A stretch of DNA of 64,000 nucleotides from Petaurus breviceps papuanus. Its lineage: Eukaryota > Chordata > Mammalia > Diprotodontia > Petauridae. The translations under genes and the position numbers were made by a program. Each line of letters starts with the position of its first letter. Position 1 is the first letter of the stretch. The stretch is taken from positions 24,982,616-25,046,615 of the forward strand of contig JAMXIF010001194.1 of NCBI GenBank assembly GCA_028583685.1, in the 5' to 3' direction. Positions 13,355 to 22,865 of the stretch are shown piece by piece. The notes beneath the pieces are model-generated. The model did no database searches and was not told the DNA's origin. It saw only the letters and a list, made by a program, of their open reading frames with translations.

Positions 13355-13381
13355 GGCTCATCCCTTCTCACATTCCTTTAG
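13355..13381 (+). CDS. TPD52L2: TPD52L2 27-bp cassette micro-exon (AHPFSHSF)
   Basis: After 'gtttttttag' the exon reads G GCT CAT CCC TTC TCA CAT TCC TTT AG before donor 'gtaaga'. Joined to the AG of the preceding exon it encodes R-AHPFSHSF, exactly as in the long human D54 isoforms. Its length is a multiple of three and it is flanked by introns of one phase, so it can be included or skipped freely. The poly-G tract and assembly gap start about 106 bp downstream, so part of its intronic control region is missing. Confidence 0.93.
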   Translation, partial: GSSLLTFL

Positions 13382-13490
13382 GTAAGACTAACCCAGTGTA
13401 AATATAAGATGAAAGGCTTTCTTCGGAAAGCAGGATAAGACTAACACTCAGAATCAAATTCTGATTCTCAGAAAGTCATGGAAGTACTAG

Positions 13491-13535
13491 GGGGGGGGGG
13501 GGGGGGGGGGGGGGGGTGGGGGGGGGGGGGGGGGG
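13491..13535. repeat. poly-G tract
   Basis: Forty-five bases are all G except one T at 13517, running straight into the assembly gap. It could form G-quadruplexes or could be a sequencing artefact at the contig edge. Confidence 0.9.
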
Positions 13536-13635
13536 NNNNNNNNNNNNNNNNNNNNNNNNNNNNNNNNNNNNNNNNNNNNNNNNNNNNNNNNNNNNNNNNN
13601 NNNNNNNNNNNNNNNNNNNNNNNNNNNNNNNNNNN
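13536..13635. other. assembly gap (100 N)
   Basis: Exactly 100 N, the usual placeholder for a gap of unknown size, lies between a G homopolymer and a TG-rich microsatellite. Open frames that cross it are meaningless. Confidence 0.99.
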
Positions 13636-13740
13636 TGTGTGTGTGTGTCTGTGTGTGTCTGTGTGTCTGTGTGTGTCTGTGTGTCTGTGTGTCTGTGTGT
13701 GTCTGTGTGTGTCTGTGTGTGTCTGTGTGTCTGTGTGTGT
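13636..13740. repeat. (TG)n / (TCTGTG)n microsatellite
   Basis: TG dinucleotides are interrupted at regular intervals by C, giving TCTGTGTG-type units over about 105 bases. The left end is cut by the gap, so the array may be longer. Confidence 0.95.
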
Positions 13741-15185
13741 GGATATCTGTCCTATACACTCCCAGACTATGCCACTCTCTCTACTTCAGCAATGTTTTCA
13801 GTAAGGATTTTCATAGTTCTTAGAATTTGTGCCATTTTCTCCGTTAGCAGCTCTTGGAGCTGTTTACCTCATACCTGTTCACCACTTTCCTTTTCTTTTG
13901 AAAAACAACTCAATTCAACAAACATTTAAGTGCCTGTTATTTGCAGTGGGGAAGATGTAAAAATGAAAGACAATACATTCCCTGCCCTTCAGGAGCTTAC
14001 AATCCATTAAAAAGGATGTGATAGGTACACTGTGTTCTAAGTAGATTATGATAAGAACAAAGGAGAACAAAATACCATAAGAGAATATGAGCAGAGAACA
14101 TTTTGAGTTGAGTGAATTGGGGTGAACTTCATAGACGAGGTATCACCAGAGCGCATCAGTGAAAGCTTTCCATGGGTAGAGATGTAGAACAGATATGCAT
14201 TCTCCCTCTCTTGTAGTCCTTAGAGTAAGTTTTGTTGTATGACTATCTTCATCTAAATTAAACGAGCATTTATCAAGGAAGTTTGTATTTTTTTTTATTG
14301 ACAAAAGCAAACCTTGAAGTCTCTAGCTGCATTGTAGATACATCTTAAGTAGCATTTCATTTATCTTGTTCATATTTTATGGGGAGTATGTTTGAGTTAA
14401 CAGTATAGCCTGTGCTGAAGACACTTTTTCATGTGGAAAGTGTGCCTCTTTTTTTCAAATTAAGTTCTGTCTCATGTAGTGCACAACACTTTAGGAGCTC
14501 TTTCTACACTGGGACATAGAAAAGATCCAGTCAGATATTACTTCTACTGCTGGCATTCTATGTTGAGAAGAAAACTGAGCTTAAAAAACAAACACAGACA
14601 GGTTGGCTATTTGTGCCTAACTAATTTCTTCCTTATATTTTGATATCCCAATTATAAATACAAAACACACTGTGGACTTGAACATTTTGACCTATTTAGC
14701 TTTATTCAATTCTTTTTTGCCACTGCTTTATTTGAACTGTTACAGAAAATCAGTTAAGGAAATATTTAGATTTTTTATACCACAAGATTTTGGAAGTTAG
14801 TTTTTTCTTACAGCATAGTCTTCTCAAATTGGACTTCTTGAATAATATCAAAGTCTTCTCACCAGCCCTTTGAAGTCCCAGGGGGAAGCTAGCAGTAAAG
14901 GAATAGATTGCACTGGATCAAACACAAAGAGAGAGAGTTTGGTATCAACTGAAACATTTTCATTCCCATCGTGGAAGGAGCTCTTAATACATTTGTGTAG
15001 TTGACAACTCCATCAAGTTGTATTGTATAACAGTAATCAAGATGCATCTACTTATGCGTTCTCTATGGCAGGATTTTTGTGCACTTATGTTTAATATCCC
15101 ATGAATGTTAGGAACCTCCAATTTCTATCTGAATTTCATTATTAATTCTTACTTCCTTCTTTGCTTTTATAATGCTTCCAAGTAG

Positions 15186-15227
15186 CAGCTACTCCATTCG
15201 TCATTCAATAAGTATGCCAGCTATGAG
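15186..15227 (+). CDS. TPD52L2: TPD52L2 42-bp cassette exon with 14-3-3-like motif (SSYSIRHSISMPAMR)
   Basis: After 'ccaagtag' the exon reads C AGC TAC TCC ATT CGT CAT TCA ATA AGT ATG CCA GCT ATG AG before 'gtaatg'. With the preceding micro-exon it gives S-SYSIRHSISMPAMR, matching human D54. The 42-bp length and equal phases make it a cassette exon. RHSISMP fits the mode-2 14-3-3 pattern R-x-x-x-S-x-P. An alternatively spliced region of the paralogue TPD52L1 is reported to bind 14-3-3, so phosphorylation-dependent partner binding is a reasonable but unproven reading here. Confidence 0.95.
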
Positions 15228-17150
15228 GTAATGTATAAATGATCTCAGTTACTCACCAAGAATATGGGTGTTTGTGTTGAATATACACAGAGGGATTGGG
15301 GATACAAGAATAGAGTTTTTTTCCTTTGATGCTTGTCTTTAATTGCTTGCCTTTCCACCACGCCACCATAATTTTCAGTCTTCCTCAGCTCCCTAAAAGT
15401 TCAGGATGTAAAAAGACCTTCCTTGGGTTGGTAAGGAAGAGCCTAGTGGTTGGGTATGAGGTTCTTAATTAAATCTCTAGAGAAAATTATTCTGCCAAAC
15501 AGTGCTGCAATATTGTACTTGTGAAAAGACCCTAAGGAGCCTTGACTGGCTGCCTAGCTTGTTAGGCTAATCAGATAGTAGTCTTCCACACCAAAGAGCT
15601 ACTTCCTGTAGACCTTTCTTCGCCACATACTGTGGCTTTTTGCCAGGGAGATCAGAAATGGGTAAACTAAATATTTTGGCTTCAGGTAGCACCAGAACTA
15701 TTTATGTGGAATTGTTTTATTTGAGCCTGGATGGGGGAGGCCTGGGAATATTTTAAAATCACTATAGACATAATCTGCTTATCATTGTATTAAACTGTGT
15801 TGAGTATTCTCTACTGGCCCTAGAACTAACTTTAATAAACTTCTCTTTGTATTTTAAACTCCTTGTGACCACTAGTAAAATCTGGTTCAGAATTCACATC
15901 CTGAATTTCCTGTAAACCAGCTGTTGCCCTGAGACGTTATAGTCACATTTGGTTTCATTTGAAGAAAATAGAATTGTGTAAAATAAGTTCATATTGGAGC
16001 AATTTGGCTGGCCTGTTCTCTTTGCCTCTTCTCTTTTATCTCTTTCTTTACTCATTATCAGCAGCTCTTCTTTTTTTCTATATTTAAGTAATTTTTGTGA
16101 AAGATGAAGAACCTACAGCTTTGAATTCCTATTATCTTGATTCTATAAAGTAAGTTGGGACATGAATACATGCTTATATAAAGGGAAAACATGCTTGTAG
16201 CCAAATACTCCCTTATCTGCCGATAAACTCAAACCACAGTTGTCATCTGTGTAGGATAATCTCTTTTTAAAGATTAGATTGTACATTATTGGTGTAAACT
16301 TCATCAAAGAAGCCTTTTGTTTTATGGATCAGTTGTAATTTATAATTGCATTATATCTTTACTTGACACAGTCCACAGATGTGCTAAATACCTACTATGT
16401 GCCAGGAACTGCTCAGCACTGGGGATACAAAGATGAAGCAAAACTTAGTTCCAGTCATCCAGGAATTTAAAATCTAAGGGAGGGAGAAAATCTGTACACA
16501 AATAACTTAAGATGCAAAAGAGAGAACCAGAGTGTTAGGAGAAATTTGTGAGATCATTTCTTCATCTTACCATCTTGTTGTTGGGTGGAAAGCACATTCA
16601 AAGAAGTCACTGATGATTTCATTTCAGTTTAGCAAACCTTGATTAAATGGCTGCCAAATGTGAAGCACTATCCAGGGTGCTGAAGATACAGAGACAAAAA
16701 TGAGTTGCTTCTGCCCAAAAGTAGCATGCATTATATTGAAAGGAAAGGGGGTGGAGGAAACAACAGGTATACAAGTAAACAATACTCTACAAAGTAATTT
16801 TACGACAATGCTAATAATTAGGGGCACCAGAAAAAGCTCTCATGGAGTAGCTGGCATTTCCACTGAGCTTTGAAGGGATTTAAGGATTATTTGGGTAGAG
16901 ATAAGGGAATACATTCCAGACATGCAGTACATGTTGGGTAAGGTCACTGAGGTAGGAAATAACAGCAACAGTGAAGGGTGCTGGCCAAATTGGTCATGTT
17001 ATATATCTGTTTCTTGACTTTGGCTATTGTCAGGAGCCCAGGGAGATGTTTTTAATTGAGGCCTCTCTCCAGAGGCAGTTTTTCCAGGTGAAGGATTATA
17101 TGTACAACCACTTGCTCCTTAGCATTGATATACCCTCTGTCTCTTTAAAG
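15228..17150 (+). other. TPD52L2: TPD52L2 intron with old interspersed repeats
   Basis: The intron runs from 'gtaatg' to 'ctctttaaag'. At 16,365-16,540 and 16,620-16,965 are diverged copies of an old mammalian repeat ('taaatacctactatgtgcca', 'cactggggatacaaagatga'). I do not assign its family. No other gene was seen. Confidence 0.7.
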
Positions 17151-17199
17151 GAACTCTGCAACCTTCAAGTCTTTTGAAGATCGAGTTGGGACCATAAAG
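17151..17199 (+). CDS. TPD52L2: TPD52L2 coding exon, 49 bp (NSATFKSFEDRVGTIK)
   Basis: After 'tctttaaag' the exon begins with G, completing the Arg codon, then encodes NSATFKSFEDRVGTIK and stops on a codon boundary before 'gtatat'. The peptide is identical to mammalian D54, and its 'FKSFE' core is shared across the TPD52 family. Unlike the two preceding exons its length is not a multiple of three, so it is expected in every isoform. The donor is weaker than consensus. Confidence 0.96.
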
Positions 17200-17691
17200 G
17201 TATATCACTTATAACTAATCTACTATTTTCCAGTTTTGTGTGATTAAGTTCAGCCACTTAACAGAAAAGTATAATCTAAAGAGGAGACTCAGTACCTATC
17301 CTGAGTGCATTTTTGACATATATCTATTTTTAAATTAAATATTTTTATTATGAAGTTAATTATCAATACAAACATTTCAATACACAAATTTTTAAGCTTT
17401 GTTTATTATGTTTTAATTATATTTTTAAACTTTTGAACTTCTAATATGTAGTTTGTTGTTAAATTATATGTTAAACTTAATGCATAGGAAAATTATCCTG
17501 TTAATATCCGTTCTGAACTTATTTCCTTCTGAACTTGTTTTATTGATTCCCTTTTCTTTCTTTTTTTCTTCTGTTAATTCCCATTAACATCTTTCTTCCT
17601 TCCACTTTTCCTCCAACATCTTCCTTTTAACAAATGAGTATAATCAAGTAAAAAAAATCAACATATGGGGTGGCTAGATGGCACAGTGAGT

Positions 17692-17737
<46 letters not shown>

Positions 17738-18009
17738 CTAGCCATGTAACCTTGGGCAAGTTACTTAACCCCAATTGCCCTCCAAAAAGCAAAAAAAAAA
17801 AAAAAACAAGAACATATCAGCCACGTCTGAAAATGCACAACTTCTTTTAGCCCTTCTATTGCAGTTTGCCTTCTCTCTGGGAGGATGGCATAATTATTAG
17901 TCTTTTAAAGTAAGGACTGGTCATTGCATTGACCAGAGTTCTTAGGACATATATCCACTTTAGTCCTACTGCTCTGATACATTTTTTTTCTATCTCTTCC
18001 CCTTTGCAG
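17200..18009 (+). other. TPD52L2: last TPD52L2 intron
   Basis: This 810-bp intron from 'gtatat' to 'cctttgcag' carries one SINE whose middle is a CA microsatellite (17667-17806). The AT-rich remainder has nothing recognisable. Confidence 0.85.
17667..17806 (+). repeat. tRNA-derived SINE whose centre is a (CA)n run
   Basis: The head 'ggggtggctagatggcacag' and the tail 'ccatgtaaccttgggcaagt ... ccctccaaaaagc' plus an A run are those of the tRNA-type SINE. The segment between them, normally about 60 bp, is replaced by roughly 20 CA units (17694-17734). Short direct repeats 'aacatat' flank it at 17660-17666 and 17811-17817. Confidence 0.85.
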
Positions 18010-18105
18010 TCCAAAGTCGTTGGTGGCAGGGAGAATGGCAGTGACAACCTTCCTTCACCAACAGGAAGCAGCGATAAACCTCTGCAGGATCATCCTCCTT
18101 TCTAG
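18010..18105 (+). CDS. TPD52L2: TPD52L2 terminal coding exon and stop
   Basis: After 'cctttgcag' thirty-one codons and a stop encode SKVVGGRENGSDNLPSPTG then SSDKPLQDHPPF, ending in TAG at 18103-18105. Human D54 ends in a closely similar way, with the same SKVVG-REN-GSDNLP core and a P-x-F C-terminus. This settles the gene as TPD52L2. The acidic, proline-rich tail is typically unstructured. No frameshift or stop interrupts any of the six exons, so the gene appears intact. Confidence 0.97.
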   Translation, partial: SKVVGGRENGSDNLPSPTGSSDKPLQDHPPF

Positions 18106-19557
18106 ATCCCTTTGGAGCTTTACTCTGCCACATGACGAGTTCAAGAACCCTCTCAACTTGTCATGAGCAGCTCTGCAGAAGAAAACCAATATAATTACAG
18201 TTCAAACCAGGAAATGGACAGAGTCTAGTTTTGAGAATTCATATCCATACATATATAGACACTTGCTGCTGGATTTGAGTAAAAGAGAGAACACAAAAAG
18301 TTTTGTACACAGATATTTTACACTAAAGTTTATAGATGAAATGTATCACTGTGCTATTCTTCCTGGGAGGGTGCATTTAAATGGACAGGACTTCCTCATT
18401 GGGTATACAAGCCAAAGCATGAACTCGCATTTGGAAAACACTATAGCTTAGCTGAATGCCCAAATAGATTTCTGTTTGGGAGTGGAAAGAAGCATAATTA
18501 TGAAACAAACTTTTTGAAAATGTTGTTTATTTTCTACCTTCCCTCAGTTTCTAAAAGCTTATAGAAGTAACCTAGGAGATTCTAATTAGCTTATTATTTT
18601 TTCCCCCAAAATGATTGTCAGGATGTGGAACTGTCCATTTTTCTGTGCCTTCCAGAAAGCAGACTAATTAGCAGCTGCTTGGTTGTTACACTAATGCTCA
18701 AGCTTTAACAAAATGAAAATCTTTATTTTTTAAATGCAGTGGACTTTTCAAAAATCAAAATGAAGCAAAGCAGCTTTAGCCTCACATTAGGGAAATATTA
18801 TCTTGGAACTCTGAAGCCGAAATGCAAGCCTTACATCACCTTATGCTTTACTTGTTTATAATCTTTTTATATAAAGAAATTGAAGGTTCTAAAGCTGGGT
18901 TTTGAGCACTGTGTGGTTTTGCATTTAACCCTCATGGCAGCATGCCTGTGCCAGTTTGTGTGTTTATTTAGCTCATTCCCTAAGTTCATCTGAGTGTATG
19001 AAACTTGCTTCTCTGTTCTCCTCTGAATTGCTGCAGCAGCTCCTTGCAGGTTCCTGCTTTTAGCTAATAAGCTCAAAGGCTTCTAGACAGCAAGGAATAT
19101 CCTAACCAGATGAGAGATAAATCTCTGTCATAAGCAACTTTAAAGTGACAACAGCTCATCCCCCTGTCCTGGCTATTTTACTTCTGAATAAGCCCAAATG
19201 ATTGTACATTATTGGTCAGTATATCTGAACCTGCCATTGTTTACAGTAGGTATAAATTCAAAAAAGACTTAATGAGAAGTAGGACTGGACCCTTCCCCCA
19301 AGATAGGCTGGAGATGGGTAGAAAGAGTTGATTCGAATTAGTAGGAATCTGCCTTGGGATTTTGTTAACTTCCTAATATCAATATTTCTTAGAAGCTCTG
19401 AGACTTTTTTTTTCCATTTTTAAAATGATGCCATTTGGGGCATTATTTCTCATGGCAATTGTCTTGCCTGATGTGAGGCATGATTTTGAGGGTGAAGTTT
19501 TGTGCCTTATAGGCTCTCAGCAGTGGGATTAAAATCTGTTTGCTTTTATACATATCA

Positions 19558-19563
19558 ATAAAA
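19558..19563 (+). terminator. TPD52L2: possible proximal poly(A) signal of TPD52L2
   Basis: AATAAA in 'tatcaataaaatctc', about 1.45 kb after the stop codon. Its use is unknown. Confidence 0.4.
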
Positions 19564-19861
19564 TCTCGCTGGCTGAAGGAATACTCCCTCCAGCCCAAGG
19601 TTGACCCTATTTTGTTCAGCCTTAATGTTCTCCCTACTCTAGAGAAGCAAGTTCTGATACACCAGTATCTATCTATCAGTCCTAGGGGCTGCATTCCATG
19701 CAATGTTAGGAGGCAGATGCAGTAGGAAATATAGTGTGTCGTGACCTTTTATCAGATTTTATTATTTGTGGCTGAAATTGTTGGGGAACAGTAAGGAGAA
19801 GGAAGATGAAGGGGTGGGAATTGATCTTTCTTTTCCTTAAACTGGATATTGGGTATTTGTC

Positions 19862-19867
19862 AATAAA
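19862..19867 (+). terminator. TPD52L2: likely distal poly(A) signal of TPD52L2
   Basis: AATAAA in 'tgtcaataaattattcc' is followed by a T-rich and then GT-containing stretch ('gagtttgtatgatagcttgt'), as expected of a cleavage site. It is the last such signal before repeat-filled intergenic DNA. Confidence 0.6.
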
Positions 19868-20299
19868 TTATTCCTTTCAGGGTAAAAAAAAACTGAGTTT
19901 GTATGATAGCTTGTTTAAACATTGTTTTACAGGGGGAGATCTGAATTTCTGAACCTTTAGCAGAAATACTAATGATCAAGTGCCCAACTTTTTTGTGTTA
20001 CTGTTATGAAGGCTAAAATCTTCCAAATTATAAAGCTACAAATGTAACTGGGTTATTCAGGTGAAGATTTAGTGAATAGTTCTTAAATATGGCTATTTTA
20101 AGATATTAGGAATACTTTATGATTCCCAATAATAGATGACATGTTTATATACTTTTAAGTTTGAAAAGGTTTTCATGTACTTTCTCAATTGAATTTTGCA
20201 ACCACTTGAACCCAAATTGACATGCCTTTATAACTTTCTTGTAATGTATAAGTTCATTCAAATGCAGGATGAATGGCCCAAAATAGTTCATAGTATTAA

Positions 20300-20480
20300 A
20301 GAATAAGAATCAAAGAATTGCATAGTGGGGAGAGACTTTAGCAACCACCTGGTCCAACCAGTAACTGAAAAGGAATCTCACAACATAGCCAGCCAAGTGG
20401 TTATCCAACTTTTGGTTAAGATGGTCTCTAAGGTTCCTTCCAGCTCTAAATTGCATGATTTTATAGTCCTATAATCTATA
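20300..20480 (+). repeat. old SINE/LINE 3'-end relic
   Basis: 'ggagagactttagcaaccac', 'aaggttccttccagctctaa' and repeated 'tataatct'-like words resemble the 3' ends of old mammalian CR1/L3-class or MIR-class repeats. It may belong with the CR1/L3 copy that follows. Confidence 0.5.
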
Positions 20481-20584
20481 GTTTTCACTAGATTGCTTCT
20501 CCTAAACTGCTTTCCTCTTTTACTGGAACTGAAGATGGATGTATTAGAGAGGGCCCAGAAATATGACTTTTTCCTGAACAGCAG

Positions 20585-21680
20585 CTCCCAGAATCACAGG
20601 ATCTGAGTTGTAAAAGACCTCAGGGGATAGCTGACAAGTGGTTCTCCTGTCTAAGCCTGAAGAATTCTAGGGAAGGGGGCCCCACCATATCTCAGGGTAC
20701 CCCCTTCCGCTTTGGGGCAGCTCTTATAGTTAGGAAATTTTTCCTGACATTAAGCCTAAATTTGCCTCTTCGCAAATTCTACCTATTGCTCTTAGTTCTG
20801 CCCTCTGGGACCAAATAAAACAAGTCTAATCTCTCCCCTACATGACAACACTTCAGATACTCTGAAGGAAAAAAAAAGCTATCACATACCCCCTCTTTAC
20901 CCAATCTTTTCTTCAGTTAACTAAACATGCCTATTCCTTTAACTGGTCTTTATATATCATAGACTCAAGGCCTTTCATCATCATCACCTTGCCCTCCTCT
21001 GGACATTTTCCAGCTAATAAAAGTTCTTAAACTGTAGTGCTCAGAACTGAACACAGTGCTCCAGAGAGGTGTGACAAAGGCAGATAACAACAGTATTATT
21101 GCTTCCCTGTTCCTGAAAGCTAGATCCTAAATGCATCCATTCCCATTAGCTTTTTTAACTGCCACATCATACTGTTGACTCATTTAAATTGCAGACCATT
21201 GAAAACCCCTTTTTTCAGAATTTCCTACCTTTTATACTTGTGAATTTGAGTTTTTGTACCTAAATGCAAAGCTTTAGATTTATCACTATTGAATTTCATA
21301 TTACTACATTTAGTTCAATGCTGTAGTATTCAGAATTCTTTTGGAGGCTGTCATCCACTGTTGTATGATCCACAAATTTGACGAGAATATCATCTATGCC
21401 TTTAACCAAATCATTGAGACTGGGTACAAATCCCTAGTGTGCTCAGGATTCTGATTCTGTAAAATGATGTAACTTCAACCCTTTTTGGAGACCTCCTTAC
21501 AGTGACATTGAACCATGAAAAACTATTCTTTGGAATTGAGTGTATTAATGTCTAATCTAGCTTCTCCACAAGAATAGTATACTTCATAAAAAATTTTATC
21601 AGACTTCACATAAGCTGTGCCCCAAATATAACCCCCTTATCTACTAGGTTAGTAATCCTAATTTCCTTTTTGAGGTGACA
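20585..21680 (-). mobile_element. CR1/L3-type LINE relic (antisense)
   Basis: The + strand carries the reverse complement of a CR1-class LINE. 'gttaggaaatttttcctgac' is the reverse of the sense block around 'aggaaaaatttcc'. It is followed in order by 'agaggtgtgacaaaggcaga', 'ctgccacatcatactgttga', 'ttgaatttcatattactaca' and 'tatgcctttaaccaaatcat', which are hallmarks of CR1/L3 copies in amniotes. It is heavily mutated and 5' truncated, with no usable open frame. This class stopped moving in mammals long ago, so it is an ancient fossil. Confidence 0.75.
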
Positions 21681-21789
21681 AGTGAGAGTGAAGGAAATAG
21701 CATGGTGGCAGAACACCCAAAGATAGGAGCTAGATTACAGAACGGAAGAGAATTCTGTATAGTATGTGGTTGACAAAGATGAAAGGAAA

Positions 21790-22010
21790 GGAACAGGTAT
21801 TTTATTAAGCACCTGCTTTGTGCCAGGCACTATGCTAAGGACTTTATAAATATTTCATTTGATCCTCACAACAACCCTGAAAAGTAGTCACTTATTGTCC
21901 CCATTTTACAATTAAAGAAACTAAGCCAGATAGAAGTGTTTACACAGGTTCCCACTGCTAGTAAGTATCTGAAACTGGATTTGAACTTGGGTGTTCCTGC
22001 TTACACCTAC
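21790..22010 (-). repeat. MIR/THER1 relic (antisense)
   Basis: 'aagcacctgctttgtgccag', 'atttgatcctcacaacaacc', 'cccattttacaattaaagaa' and 'ctggatttgaacttgggtgt' form an antisense MIR/THER1 body. Confidence 0.75.
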
Positions 22011-22160
22011 TACATGCAAATCACTGAGCCAAGTGCTTGGGCTACTAATAGAAAAGAGGCAATCCCTGTTATCAAAGAACTAACACATTTGGGGAGCAAT
22101 TTGATATATCAAGCTCAAAAGGTCAAAAAGCTGAAACAATATGCCAGTAGAGGAGCATTT

Positions 22161-22578
22161 TTTTTTTGTAAATGGTATTTTATTTTTTCTAATGACATAT
22201 AAAGATAGTTGTCAACATTCATTTTTTATAAGATTTTGAGTTCCAAATTACCCTCCCCCCCCCAACCATGGCAAGCAATCTGATACAGGTTATACATGTG
22301 CAATTATGTTAAAAACATAATTCCATATTAGTCATCTTGTAAAAGAAGAAACATTAACACAAGGAAAAAAAGACACAAAAATAGCATGCTACAATCTGCA
22401 TTCAGACTCCATAGTTCTTTTTCTGGAGTGTGGACAGCATCTAATAGCATGAGTCTTTTGGAATTGTCTTGGATCATCATAGAGCTATCATAGTCGATTA
22501 TCAAACAATGTTACTATTACTATGTACATGTTCTGGTTCTGCTCACTTCACTCAGCATCAGTTCGTTTAAGTCTTTAG
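22161..22578 (-). mobile_element. L1 3'-end fragment with 11-bp target-site duplication
   Basis: A 5'-truncated marsupial L1 is present on the minus strand. The poly-A tail appears as a T run at its left end, followed by the reverse of the 3' UTR ('tcaacattcattttttataa', 'caatctgatacaggttatac', 'gactccatagttctttttct'). Direct repeats 'gaggagcattt' lie at 22150-22160 and 22579-22589. It is 418 bp and non-coding. Confidence 0.9.
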
Positions 22579-22865
22579 GAGGAGCATTTCTTTGCATGAA
22601 ATGTAGGTGTAAAATAATCTTCAAAAGGCAGCACTAGGATCTGCATCTAGGATTTTAAAGCTACATCAACTGCCAGAAGGAAATGATATAATAAACACCA
22701 CCTGGCTCAGCTAAGATCCTTGTCTATACTTGCTGGAAGTGTATTTCCAAAAAACCTGGTTAATGGAGTTTACAAATGAGATAGTATGAGTAAAAACTGA
22801 CTTCTTAGAATTACTGCTCTTGCTGTCTAATACTTTGAACCTTTCCGTATGGTTCTAGAAGTATT

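Larger units (their letters stand above)
13382..15185 (+). other. TPD52L2: TPD52L2 intron with assembly gap
   Basis: This intron lies between the two small cassette exons. It holds the poly-G run, the gap and the TG repeat described separately, and an old repeat near 13,900-14,200 ('caacaaacatttaagtgcct', 'cttcaggagcttacaatcca'). Nothing else was recognised. Its true length is unknown because of the gap. Confidence 0.8.
18106..19885 (+). other. TPD52L2: TPD52L2 3' UTR
   Basis: About 1.8 kb of repeat-free sequence follows the stop, similar in size to mammalian TPD52L2 3' UTRs. The end is inferred from the AATAAA at 19862. A shorter form could end after the AATAAA at 19558. Open frames at 18263, 18867 and 19443 lie inside it and have no protein-like features. 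Confidence 0.75.

Noticed and set aside
13478-13929. Open frames of up to 137 codons with poly-Gly and Cys-Val repeats
   Set aside because: They translate a G homopolymer, an assembly gap and a TG repeat.
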